This document shows, in pieces, positions 52,567-61,098 of a DNA stretch of 64,000 nucleotides. This DNA comes from Alistipes sp. dk3624 (GTDB taxonomy: Bacteria > Bacteroidota > Bacteroidia > Bacteroidales > Rikenellaceae), in assembly GCF_009557455.1 (NCBI RefSeq), contig NZ_CP045651.1:2418001-2482000 (forward strand). Reading direction: 5' to 3'. The notes under the pieces were generated by a model that was not told where the DNA came from, searched no databases, and saw only the letters and a list, made by a program, of their open reading frames with translations. Made by a program: the position numbers and the translations under genes. Within the stretch, counting starts at the first letter, position 1; each line of letters starts with the position of its first letter.

Positions 52567-53472
52567 TCAGTCTTCCCGGTCGTTCAGGTAACGGATGTAA
52601 AGCGCGTGCGCGATGCCGTCGGTAATGCCGATCGTCGGCACGCAGATGCTGTCCGCATGGACCCGTTCGGCGATGTTCAGGAAGATTTCCGCTGCCGGGA
52701 TGATGACGTCGGCCCGGTCGGGGTTCAGGCGGAATGCGGAGATCCGCTCTTCGACCGTCAGCGCTTTCAGTTCGTCGTAGATGGCCTTCAGGTCGGCCAC
52801 GTCGAGCCGGTTGTCGTTCTTATTGCCTTTGAGCCGGTAGAGCTTGTTGATGTTGCCGCCCGTGCCGATGATTTTCAGATCCGGATAATCGGCGGCCAGT
52901 ACGGCCAGGTCGCGGTTCAGCGACTCGATGTCGGCGAGTTTGACCATGCCGCCCAGCGAGCGTACCGTCCCGATGTCGTACGAGTTGGAACCGATCAGTT
53001 TCCCGTTCGAGATGACGCTGACTTCGGTGCTGCCGCCGCCGACGTCGACATAAATGTAATGCCCTTCGCGGCCGAGCAGGTCGGCGATGTGACTGTCGTA
53101 AACCATCCGCGCCTCTTCGAGCCCATTGATGATTTCCAACCGGATGCCGGTCTTGTTATGCACTTTCCGGGCGATCTGCATACCGTTCGAGGCGTCGCGC
53201 ATCGCCGACGTCGCGCAGGCGCGGTAGGCCGTTACGTCGTACACTTTCATCAGCAGTCGGAAAGCCTTCACCGTGCGCAGCAGTTGTTTCTCCTTTTCGT
53301 CGGAAATGCTTCCCGTGCCGAATACCTCTTCGCCGAGCCGCAAAGGGACGCGTAGCAGTACGGTTTTGGTCATTTTGTCGGGCGAGTCGCCGTCGTTGAC
53401 GCTCTTGATCAGCAGTCGTACGGCGTTCGATCCGATGTCGATCGCCGCGAAATTCAGTTTTTTGTTTTGCAT
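52567..53472 (-). CDS. ppx: Ppx/GppA family exopolyphosphatase
   Basis: 301-residue ASKHA-fold phosphatase that removes phosphate from polyphosphate or pppGpp. N-terminal phosphate loop AAIDIGSNAVRLLI, then ATSAMRDASNG, and GHYIYVDVGGGSTEVSVI. It lacks the C-terminal HD domain of E. coli Ppx, as usual for the short form, so polyphosphatase and pppGpp phosphatase activities cannot be separated. Only 21 bases after ppk1 on the same strand, so synthesis and breakdown of polyphosphate are coupled in one unit. Confidence 0.92.
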   Translation of the reverse strand: MQNKKLNFAAIDIGSNAVRLLIKSVNDGDSPDKMTKTVLLRVPLRLGEEVFGTGSISDEKEKQLLRTVKAFRLLMKVYDVTAYRACATSAMRDASNGMQIARKVHNKTGIRLEIINGLEEARMVYDSHIADLLGREGHYIYVDVGGGSTEVSVISNGKLIGSNSYDIGTVRSLGGMVKLADIESLNRDLAVLAADYPDLKIIGTGGNINKLYRLKGNKNDNRLDVADLKAIYDELKALTVEERISAFRLNPDRADVIIPAAEIFLNIAERVHADSICVPTIGITDGIAHALYIRYLNDRED

Positions 53473-53493
53473 GGTTCGGAAAGAGTTTAAAAG

Positions 53494-55545
53494 TTACAGG
53501 TCTCCGCTGAGGTCGTGATAATGCTCGTATAGTTTCTGTTGCGAACGGAACGGCGGTTCCCCGTTGTCGTAAATGCGGTTTCGGCCGGTGCCGTCGACGA
53601 TCCGCGCCGCCACGTTGTCGGCCAGTCCGAATTCGACGATCGTTTTCAGTTCCCGTCGGATCTCCGGATCGTAGACCGGGGCGTAGGCTTCGATCCGGTG
53701 GTCGATGTTGCGCGGCATCCAGTCGGCCGATCCGATATAGTATTGTTCGTCCCCGCCGTTGCAGAAGATCAGGATACGCGCGTGTTCCAGGTAACGGTCG
53801 ATGATGCCGCGGATTTCGATGCGATCGCTTTTCGGACCGAGTCCGGCGACCAGGGAACAGTTGCCCCGCACCAGCAGGCGGATCCTGACGCCGGCCGCCG
53901 AAGCTTCGTACAGTTTCTGGACGATTTTGGCGTCGGTGATGTGGTTGATTTTACACAAGATATAGGCTTCTTTGCCGTTTTTGGCATTGAATATTTCGTT
54001 GTTTATCAGCGCGTACAATTTTTTGCGCATCCCTTGCGGCGAAACGATCAGCTTCCGGAAGGCGATCGTTTTGTATGGCTGGTGGATGAATTCGAATACC
54101 CGGTCGACTTCCCGGACGATCGTTTTGTCGGCCGTAAAAAGGACGGTGTCGGTGTAGGTGCGGGCGTTTCCTTCGTGAAAGTTGCCGGTGCTGATGCAGG
54201 CGACATTGCCTTTTGTCGAGGCGATATGGGTCAGTTTGCAGTGTACCTTCAGTCCTTCGACGCCGAAAAGCACCTGGATGCCGGCGTCCTGCATTTTTTT
54301 CGACCAGCCGATGTTCGACGCTTCGTCGAAGCGGGCCATCAGTTCTACCATGACCGTTACTTTCTTGCCGTGCTTGGCGGCGCAGATCAGCGCTTTGACC
54401 ACTTTGGAATCTTTGGCGAGCCGGTAAACCGTCGTTTTGATGCTGCGCACGTCGCGGCTCAGCGCCGCTTCCCGCAGCACCTTGATATAGTTCGAAAAGC
54501 TGTGGTAGGGATAGTGCATAAAAACGTCCCGGCGGCGGATCTCGTCGAGCGCGCTGCCGAGGCTGTCCATCGACGGAACGGGGGCGGGCACCCGCTTTTC
54601 GAACTTCAGATCGCTGCGGCTGCAATCCGGGAAAGCCATCAGGTCTTTCATATTGTGGTAGCGCGACCCGCCGACGCAGGCGTCGTAGCGGTCGATGCGG
54701 AATTTGCGCTTCAGATAGCGCAGCATCTCTTCGGGCATTCGCTGGTCGTAAACGAAGCGGATCGCTTCCCCCTTTTTGCGGTTCTTGACGCCGCGGGCCA
54801 CTTTTTCGACCAGTCCTTCGTCGATGTCGCCGTCCAGCGCCATCTCGGCGTCGCGCGTGAATTTCAGCGTGTAGGCTTCGAACGATTCGTAACCCAGCCC
54901 GGCGAAGATGAACGGCAGGCAGAAACGCACCACGTCGTCGAGGAAGATGATGCAGGTCGTGTCGCCGTCCGACGGCAGCACGATGAAACGGTCGAACTCG
55001 CGGGTCGGCAGTTCGATCAGCGCGAAGTCGCGCACCGGTTTTCCGGTTGCGGCATTTCGGCGAATCATTTTGATGGACAGATAGATGCTTGAGTCCGTCA
55101 GTTCGTCGAGCTTCGATCCCTGCGTCATGATCAACGGATAGGTGGCGCTGTTCAGATCCGTCCGGTACACCGTGCGGATGTAGCGCTGCTGCTCATCGGT
55201 GAGCTGCTGCTCGTTGACGATGAAAATGCCTTCGGAGGCCAGTTTTCCCTTCAGGTTTTCGAACGTTTCGTCGAATTCCTGCGAATAATCCTTGGTCAGC
55301 CGGGTGATTTCGCGCAGCTCGCGGATGGTCGATGCGGGCCGGTTCTGCGGTTCGTTGTCGTATTCCACGATCCGTTTCATCGTGGAGACCCGCACCCGGA
55401 AAAATTCGTCGAGGTTGTTCGAATAGATGCCGAGGAACTTCAGCCGTTCCAGCAGCGGAACATTGTCCCGTTGCGCTTCCTGTAGAATCCGGTGATTGAA
55501 ATACATCCAGCTGATGTCGCGGTCCAGTGTCGTTTTTGCTCCCAT
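53494..55545 (-). CDS. ppk1: Polyphosphate kinase 1
   Basis: 683-residue enzyme that polymerises ATP gamma-phosphate into polyphosphate through an autophosphorylated His. N-terminal domain: DRDISWMYFNHRILQEA then ERLKFLGIYSNNLDEFFRVRV. Phospholipase-D-like core: MVELMARFDEASNIGWSKKM and VHCKLTHIAS, carrying the catalytic His. C-terminal: DWMPRNIDHRIEAY. The start at ATG 55545 is set by the conserved MGAKTTLDRDISW N-terminus; the open frame extends about 1 kb upstream as a shadow of cysteate synthase. A near -7 motif (TACCTTAG) lies about 30 bases upstream. Confidence 0.95.
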   Translation of the reverse strand: MGAKTTLDRDISWMYFNHRILQEAQRDNVPLLERLKFLGIYSNNLDEFFRVRVSTMKRIVEYDNEPQNRPASTIRELREITRLTKDYSQEFDETFENLKGKLASEGIFIVNEQQLTDEQQRYIRTVYRTDLNSATYPLIMTQGSKLDELTDSSIYLSIKMIRRNAATGKPVRDFALIELPTREFDRFIVLPSDGDTTCIIFLDDVVRFCLPFIFAGLGYESFEAYTLKFTRDAEMALDGDIDEGLVEKVARGVKNRKKGEAIRFVYDQRMPEEMLRYLKRKFRIDRYDACVGGSRYHNMKDLMAFPDCSRSDLKFEKRVPAPVPSMDSLGSALDEIRRRDVFMHYPYHSFSNYIKVLREAALSRDVRSIKTTVYRLAKDSKVVKALICAAKHGKKVTVMVELMARFDEASNIGWSKKMQDAGIQVLFGVEGLKVHCKLTHIASTKGNVACISTGNFHEGNARTYTDTVLFTADKTIVREVDRVFEFIHQPYKTIAFRKLIVSPQGMRKKLYALINNEIFNAKNGKEAYILCKINHITDAKIVQKLYEASAAGVRIRLLVRGNCSLVAGLGPKSDRIEIRGIIDRYLEHARILIFCNGGDEQYYIGSADWMPRNIDHRIEAYAPVYDPEIRRELKTIVEFGLADNVAARIVDGTGRNRIYDNGEPPFRSQQKLYEHYHDLSGDL

Positions 55546-55763
55546 GTCAGTCTCCGTCTTTTGATTGCCCGCCACTAAGGTAGGCTTTTCCTTCCGGAAA
55601 AAAAAGAGCGCTGCTCCCCGGATTTTGTGCGATGGCCGATCCGGTCGCATTCGTCGGGCAAAGGGGAAATCGGACGTAAGTATAAAGACGTATTTTGCGG
55701 TATCTGTGGTTGTTGCGGGGTCTGTATCCGGTCGTTTCTGTTGGCTGTTTCTTAAAATTGTCC

Positions 55764-55771
55764 TACTTTTG
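55764..55771 (+). promoter_or_regulatory. -7 promoter element TACTTTTG (cysteate synthase)
   Basis: Exact TAnnTTTG match 56 bases before the start codon, divergent from ppk1. Confidence 0.65.
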
Positions 55772-55827
55772 TAAAGCGTCCCGGTCGTTCGGGAAACGCA
55801 GAAACGATAGTTCATCCGATTAAGAAC

Positions 55828-57123
55828 ATGGAAAATTTTAACGCCACCAGGTATAAGTTGCAGAATGTCGCGACGAAACGGATTTTCGAAGACGAGGGCT
55901 GGACGCTCGACGATACGCAGAGTTCGCATCCGTCGCTGATCCGCGCCGTTTACGAATCGCAGCAAATCCATCCGCACGGCGAGGAGCACGGGATTTACCG
56001 TTTCGCCGAATGGTTGCCGGTCAAAAGGATGCTGGCCGGTTCGTGCGCGCCGGTAACTTACAAGAGCAAAGGACTTGCGCAGAAACTTGGGCTTAAAAAT
56101 CTGTATATTACGTTCAACGGTTATTTCCCGGAGATCGGGGCCCGGATGTCCACCTGCTCGTTCAAAGAGACGGAGGCGTATTCGGTTTGCGGAAGGCTGA
56201 ACGGCAGCCACAAGGACAAAGTGCTGGTGGTGGCTTCGGCCGGCAATACGGCGCGCGCTTTTGCCAAAGTCTGTTCCGATAACCGTATTCCGCTGCTGCT
56301 GAGCGTGCCGGAAGACAACATCGACGCGCTGTGGTTCGACGCGCCGCTGAACGATTGCGTGAAACTGATCGTTTCGCAGAAGGGAAGCGACTATTTCGAT
56401 GCGATCCATCTGAGTAACCTCGCCCTGCAATCCGATAAATTTTTCGCAGAAGGCGGCGCCAAGAACGTGGCTCGCCGCGACGGGATGGCGACCACGGTGC
56501 TTTCGGCCGTAACGCATATCGGCCGGATTCCGGACTACTATTTCCAAGCCGTAGGCAGCGGAACCGGAGCGATCGCCGCCTGGGAAGCCAACCTGCGCCT
56601 GATCGAGGACGGTCGGTTCGGCAATCACAAAATGCGGCTGATGGTGTCGCAGAACGCGCCGTTCGTGCCGATGTACAATGCATGGAAAGCCCGCTCGCGC
56701 GAAATGCTGCCTTACAACGACGACTGCGCCCGTATCGACGCCGAAGAGATCGACGCCAAAGTGCTGTCGAACCGCAAGCCGCCCTACGGGATCAAAGGCG
56801 GGCTCTTCGATGCGTTGACCGATACCGGCGGCGATATCCTGGTTGCGACCAACGAAGCAGCGCGCGCCGCTAAAGAGCTTTTCCTGGAGTGCGAAGGCGT
56901 GGATATTTACTCCGCTCCGGCCGTGGCGCTGGCTACGCTGATCCAGGCGGTGCGCGACGGCGAGGTCGATCCGGAAAAGATCGTTATGCTGAACGTTACC
57001 GGCGGTGGGGAGAAACGCTTTATGCAGGGCAAAAAATTACATTACCTGAAGCCGTCGGCTGTCTTCCCGATCGATCCGGATGCAAAAGAGGTGGCCGAAA
57101 AAGTAGGTCGCCTGTTTTCGTAG
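55828..57123 (+). CDS. Cysteate synthase (threonine-synthase-like PLP enzyme)
   Basis: 431-residue fold-type II PLP enzyme. STCSFKETEAYSV holds the PLP Lys candidate and VVASAGNTARAFAK the phosphate-binding loop. The segments EGGAKNVARRDGMATTVLSA, YYFQAVGSGTGAIAAWEA and QNAPFVPMYNAW match, as I recall it, archaeal cysteate synthase more than E. coli-type or short ThrC. Archaeal enzyme converts L-phosphoserine and sulfite to L-cysteate. In Alistipes-like bacteria cysteate feeds sulfonolipids (capnine/sulfobacin type) through a fatty acyltransferase absent from this window. ThrC activity cannot be excluded. Single gene, own promoter and terminator. Confidence 0.82.
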   Translation: MENFNATRYKLQNVATKRIFEDEGWTLDDTQSSHPSLIRAVYESQQIHPHGEEHGIYRFAEWLPVKRMLAGSCAPVTYKSKGLAQKLGLKNLYITFNGYFPEIGARMSTCSFKETEAYSVCGRLNGSHKDKVLVVASAGNTARAFAKVCSDNRIPLLLSVPEDNIDALWFDAPLNDCVKLIVSQKGSDYFDAIHLSNLALQSDKFFAEGGAKNVARRDGMATTVLSAVTHIGRIPDYYFQAVGSGTGAIAAWEANLRLIEDGRFGNHKMRLMVSQNAPFVPMYNAWKARSREMLPYNDDCARIDAEEIDAKVLSNRKPPYGIKGGLFDALTDTGGDILVATNEAARAAKELFLECEGVDIYSAPAVALATLIQAVRDGEVDPEKIVMLNVTGGGEKRFMQGKKLHYLKPSAVFPIDPDAKEVAEKVGRLFS

Positions 57124-57148
57124 CGAGGCGCGACTTATATAAGAACGA

Positions 57149-57185
57149 AAAACGACCGGCAGTCTGTCGGTCGTTTTCCTTTTTT
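57149..57185. terminator. Terminator between cysteate synthase and the GNAT remnant
   Basis: AAAACGACCG, nine-base loop, CGGTCGTTTT followed by CC and seven T. Serves the plus-strand gene. Confidence 0.8.
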
Positions 57186-57191
57186 TCGTAA

Positions 57192-57675
57192 TTACGGGAT
57201 TTCGCCCGCCGGAACGTTTTCCTGCCTGGGAAATTTTTCCAGATAGACGAGCCGCATTCCGGGATAGGCCTCTCTTTCGGGGAAAGGACGGTAGCCCAGC
57301 CGCCGATAAAGAGCCAGGTTCCGAACGCTGCTATGGCTTGTGAAGAGTTCGCATCGGTGGATACTCTTTTTCGATCGATCCGAGCAGTTCGGTGCCGATC
57401 CCTTTTCTCCGTTGTTGATGCCCGACGATCAGTTTGCCGATGAACAGCGTGCGACCGTCCGTATGCGCGCGGACGGAGCCGACGATTCTGCCGCAGCCGT
57501 CGGTCGCTTTCAGTACGACGCCCGTTTCGAATTCCGCTCGCAGCTCTTGCAGCGTTTGCAGCAAAGGGGGAATCCGGAAGTCGTTCAGCAATTCGGCTTC
57601 GCTTCGGTAAGCGAGGTATTGCAGATCCAGGATCTGTTGCAGGTCGCATCTTTCCGCCCGGGTTATCGTCGTCAT
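57192..57675 (-). pseudogene. GNAT-family N-acetyltransferase with a frameshift
   Basis: The 5' frame from ATG 57675 (or GTG 57687) encodes about 114 residues including the acetyl-CoA loop (LIVGHQQRRKGIGTELL), then shifts near 57354-57360 and stops at 57331. Another frame from that point encodes CELFTSHSSVRNLALYRRLGY, PFPEREAYPGMRLVYLEK and ends at 57192, giving the normal GNAT C-terminus with its N-x2-A-L-Y-x3-G-Y motif. One extra base accounts for the shift. It is either a recent pseudogene, a sequencing error, or, less likely, a programmed shift. The restored protein would be about 160 residues. Confidence 0.85.
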
Positions 57676-57687
57676 ATCCGTATTCAC

Positions 57688-57726
57688 GTTCGAAGCGCCT
57701 GCACGACTCGTGCAGGCGCTTCGAAC
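57688..57726. repeat. Perfect 39-base palindrome
   Basis: Arms of 19 bases, GTTCGAAGCGCCTGCACGA and its exact complement, with one central base, between the GNAT start and the GH127 stop. No T run follows on either strand, so it is not a standard terminator. Confidence 0.85.
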
Positions 57727-57740
57727 ATAGGGTGAAAATA

Positions 57741-59732
57741 TTATTTCTTATAAATGTCCGGAATCTCGGGACGCCCGACGCCTACGGTCACGTTGACGCG
57801 CCAATCCACGTTGTTCGTGTACAGGTGACGGAAATCGAACGGCTGTTGCGCCCATACGCGGAAGATATTGCCTTCCTGCCAGGTATTTCCGGCCGAGGTG
57901 TAGTCGCACATCCGCAGGATGTGTTTGTTGCCCGCTTCGTCCTTGCACGGTACGTCGAACGTCATCCAGATCGCCGGCGTTTCCGGGTTTTCGACCAACT
58001 GAACGTCGATGTAGTTGTCCGTGTCGCGCATGAATTCGTAGCGGTACATCGGCGGTTCGGTCACGCCGTCGCGACGCGGAATCAGCCGCGAGTCGAACGC
58101 CAGGACGATCGGCCCGCGGACAATGGCGGCGTCGCCTACGCCCGACGGCGCATCGACCACGCGCGCGCGCATGTCCAGTTCGACCTCGATCTTATCGTTG
58201 TCGTTCCAAGTGCGTTCGATCGAAGCGTACGTGCCCGGCAGGATGTAACCGTCGTAAGGTTCTCCGTTGATCTTGATGGCAGTGCGCTTGCTCCACTGCG
58301 GGATGCGCAGTTCGAGCGCGAAGGCTTCGCTTTGGGGCAAATTCACGGTCGCCGCCACGTTCCCCTGTACCGGGTATTCGCTTTCCATATTGATTTTCAG
58401 CGGTTGTCCGGAAGGCGTCTTGACGGTGCTGTTCATTTTGCCGTACAGGTTGATTGCGGCGCCGTCGGCGGTGGTCATCACGGCCCAGGAGGGAGTGATC
58501 ATCAGTCCGCGCGGACCGTTGGCTACGCAGCAGCTCATCACCACGTCCGGGAACTGCTGGTGGCTGTGTACCCGTTCGCCCATCAGGCCGGCGTAATACG
58601 ACCACCATTCTCCTTTCGGCGACATCGAGGCGAGCAGGGCGTTGTAAAGGCTGGTTTCCAGTTCGTCCGCATAGCGGCTGTCGCCGGTCAGGCGCAACAT
58701 TTGATACAGGAACTTCATCCAGGTTGCCGTCACGCAGGTCTCCATCCCCTGATACATCGGTTCGGTTTGGCGCATCTTGCCATGGCACCAGATTTCGGCC
58801 ATCGAACCCGATCCGACGATCATGATTTCGTCGCGGATGATCGTGTTGATCAACTTGTGGCAGGCCTCGAAATAGAGCGGATCGCCCGTAATGCGGTACA
58901 TTTCGCACAGCCCTTCGAAACACGACATCATTTCGTAGGCTTTCGGCGCGCCGCTCATTTTCCATAACGGAGTGCCCGACACGGCTTCCTGAACCAGCCG
59001 TAGTCCGGTCGGCGTCAGCTTGTTCGGCGTGTCCCACGACTTGATGATATATTCGGCGAAATCGAGGTAGCGTTTATCCCCGGTTTTCTGGTACAGCAGC
59101 GCGATCGGTTCCAATACCGAGCAGGAGGCCAGCCCTTTCCAGCCGATCCATCCGGTCGCGGCGATGTTGACCCCGCTTCCCGGACCGGTTTCTGAGATCA
59201 GGTTGTCGGCCACTTTACAGGCGGCGTCGAGCACGCTTTTGTCCTGCGTCTGGTCGTAATAGGCCAGCAGGCCGAGCATGACGTATTTACGGCCCCAAAT
59301 ATCCCATTCGCCGAGGTGGTTCTCGTCGAGATAGGTACCGATGTATCCGTTTTTGTCCTGCGTGGCGATCAGTTCCTGCACGGCTTTATCTACCACGGCG
59401 CGGTTCTCGGCGGTCGGCGCATAACCGTAGCCCTGCATGGCCGCCGTGTACCATTTACCCCAGAATTCGGAGCGGAAGCCCCAATTTCCGTCCGGTTTGT
59501 CGCGGAACGGCTGTACGACCCGTTCGATGTCTTGGGCCATCAACCGGTTGTCGATGCACAGGTCGAGTTTTTCGCCCAGGTAGCCGCCGAAATGGGTGGC
59601 TCCGTAAGCGGCCGGTTCGAGCACGTTGCGTACTTTGATCGTGGAGGCCGGCGCGGAAGTTTTTTTCTCTTTCCCGTAAGCTTGGGGGGCGAGCAGCGCT
59701 GCGGCTGCGGCGAGAAGTAAAAGTTTTTTCAT
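57741..59732 (-). CDS. GH127-family (DUF1680) glycoside hydrolase
   Basis: 663-residue exported enzyme, signal peptide at residues about 1-20. (Alpha/alpha)6 barrel then beta domains. Zinc-site pattern of beta-L-arabinofuranosidases is present: Glu331-Thr-Cys333 and Cys401-Cys402 (VMSCCVANGPRG), with Glu313 a candidate acid/base, matching the spacing of the E-x-C and CC zinc/cysteine-nucleophile site of HypBA1. It may release beta-L-arabinofuranose or a related sugar from plant glycans. Promoter at 59762-59769. No other pathway gene is adjacent; convergent hairpin structure downstream. Confidence 0.9.
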   Translation of the reverse strand: MKKLLLLAAAAALLAPQAYGKEKKTSAPASTIKVRNVLEPAAYGATHFGGYLGEKLDLCIDNRLMAQDIERVVQPFRDKPDGNWGFRSEFWGKWYTAAMQGYGYAPTAENRAVVDKAVQELIATQDKNGYIGTYLDENHLGEWDIWGRKYVMLGLLAYYDQTQDKSVLDAACKVADNLISETGPGSGVNIAATGWIGWKGLASCSVLEPIALLYQKTGDKRYLDFAEYIIKSWDTPNKLTPTGLRLVQEAVSGTPLWKMSGAPKAYEMMSCFEGLCEMYRITGDPLYFEACHKLINTIIRDEIMIVGSGSMAEIWCHGKMRQTEPMYQGMETCVTATWMKFLYQMLRLTGDSRYADELETSLYNALLASMSPKGEWWSYYAGLMGERVHSHQQFPDVVMSCCVANGPRGLMITPSWAVMTTADGAAINLYGKMNSTVKTPSGQPLKINMESEYPVQGNVAATVNLPQSEAFALELRIPQWSKRTAIKINGEPYDGYILPGTYASIERTWNDNDKIEVELDMRARVVDAPSGVGDAAIVRGPIVLAFDSRLIPRRDGVTEPPMYRYEFMRDTDNYIDVQLVENPETPAIWMTFDVPCKDEAGNKHILRMCDYTSAGNTWQEGNIFRVWAQQPFDFRHLYTNNVDWRVNVTVGVGRPEIPDIYKK

Positions 59733-59761
59733 AAGGTTGATTCGGTTCTTCGTTTATTGTA

Positions 59762-59769
59762 CAAAGATA
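59762..59769 (-). promoter_or_regulatory. -7 promoter element TATCTTTG (GH127)
   Basis: Minus-strand exact TAnnTTTG match 29 bases before the GH127 start codon. It lies downstream of the TolC gene on the same strand. Confidence 0.65.
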
Positions 59770-59784
59770 AAAAATTGTACGGAG

Positions 59785-61098
59785 TTATTCCAGATAAGAC
59801 AAAATGTTTCCGCTGATCTGCTGTAACGAGATTTCGCACAGCTTCGTGTTGTATTGCGCCGAGAGAATGCGTTCCTCGGCGTCCAGCAGGCTTTTCTGGG
59901 CTTCCCGCATCTCGATGCCCGACAGGTCGCCGAGCAGGTAGCGCTCCATTGCGATTTCGTGGTTCTCGGTCGCTGCGACGAGGTTCTCCTCTTCGAGTTT
60001 CAGCAGTTCGAGGTTGTTGCGGTAAGCCTGCCAGAAGTCGGCCAGGTCGGCCCGCAGCGACAGTTCGAGCTGTTGCCGGGTGAGCTCGGCGTTTTCGATC
60101 TGGATGCGGGCGTTGCGTTGTTCGCGCCGTCGGTTGCCGTCGAACAGCGTGATGCCGAGCGTCGCGCCGACGTCCGGGCCCCAGGTTTGCCGCTGCCGGT
60201 TGGCGTTGTTGCCGTAGCGGTTCAGTTGGTAACCGTATCCTGCGTTCAGTTTGACGTAAGGATAGTTTCGCGCTTGGAGCGTTTTCAGATCCAGTCCGGC
60301 GAGCGCCGTATTGCGGTCGGCTTTGAGCAGCGAGGCGTTCGTTTGCAGCATCCGCTTGAGCAATTCACCTTCTTCGAGCCGGCTGTTGACCCGGATCAGC
60401 GAGTCGCAGATTTGCAGCGGAGCGTTGACGTCCGGGCCCGCCATCAGTTCGTTCAGCCGGATCAGCGACGCCTGCACCAGTTCCTGCTGGTTGATATACT
60501 GCGAACTGTCGGCATTGAAATCCACGCGCGCTTGTTGCAGGTCGAGCCGCGAAAAGTTACCGATCCGGTAGCGGGCTTCGACGATCCGCAGCCGCTCTTT
60601 CGACAGCGAGACGGCGTAAAGAAAATTTTTCAGCCGGATTTTCTGCTGTACGTAATTGTAATATTCGGCGGTCAGTCCCGCTACGAAATCCTCGATAGCG
60701 ATCCGCGCATTGACTTCGCCGAGACCGCGCAGTTCCTCCAATCGCTTGTAATTGGTTTGCACCCGGAATCCGTCGAAAAGCGTCCAGCCGAGGTCGAGTC
60801 CCGCGTTTACCGTTTGGTCGTAAACTCCGGAAACGCTGCCGCGTTCTCCTTCGGCGCTTTCGGTGCGGTTTTCGCTCAGGGCGCCCGAATAACCGGCCGC
60901 CAGGTCGAGCGACGGCAGGCGGCCGGCATTGGCCGCCGTCACGTTGTTCGCGGCGATCTGTTGTTCGTTTTTCGAAATGCGGATCGCGTAGTTCTTCTCG
61001 AGTCCCTCCTGCAGGCAGGTTTGCAGCGTGTAGGTCTGCTGTGCCGACAACATTCCGCACAGACATCCCGCTGCGATCGACAAAACGTATTTTCTCAT
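59785..61098 (-). CDS. TolC-family outer-membrane efflux protein
   Basis: 437-residue outer-membrane channel, signal peptide at residues about 1-20 (VLSIAAGCLCGMLSAQ). Two internally similar halves of long helices with the family's periodic Leu/Ala, and conserved short blocks such as AGRLPSLDLAAGYSG and DLGWTLFDGFRV, repeated later as GPDVGATLGITLFDG. Its ATG overlaps the stop of the RND gene by four bases (ATGA), so it is translationally coupled to the pump it serves. Confidence 0.93.
   Translation of the reverse strand: MRKYVLSIAAGCLCGMLSAQQTYTLQTCLQEGLEKNYAIRISKNEQQIAANNVTAANAGRLPSLDLAAGYSGALSENRTESAEGERGSVSGVYDQTVNAGLDLGWTLFDGFRVQTNYKRLEELRGLGEVNARIAIEDFVAGLTAEYYNYVQQKIRLKNFLYAVSLSKERLRIVEARYRIGNFSRLDLQQARVDFNADSSQYINQQELVQASLIRLNELMAGPDVNAPLQICDSLIRVNSRLEEGELLKRMLQTNASLLKADRNTALAGLDLKTLQARNYPYVKLNAGYGYQLNRYGNNANRQRQTWGPDVGATLGITLFDGNRRREQRNARIQIENAELTRQQLELSLRADLADFWQAYRNNLELLKLEEENLVAATENHEIAMERYLLGDLSGIEMREAQKSLLDAEERILSAQYNTKLCEISLQQISGNILSYLE

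Noticed and set aside
55546-56628. Upstream extension of ppk1
   Set aside because: The region is antisense to cysteate synthase; Ppk1 begins at MGAKTTLDRDISW (55545).
55828-57123. Labelling this gene threonine synthase (thrC)
   Set aside because: The conserved blocks and length fit cysteate synthase better than either common ThrC type; retained as an alternative in the annotation.
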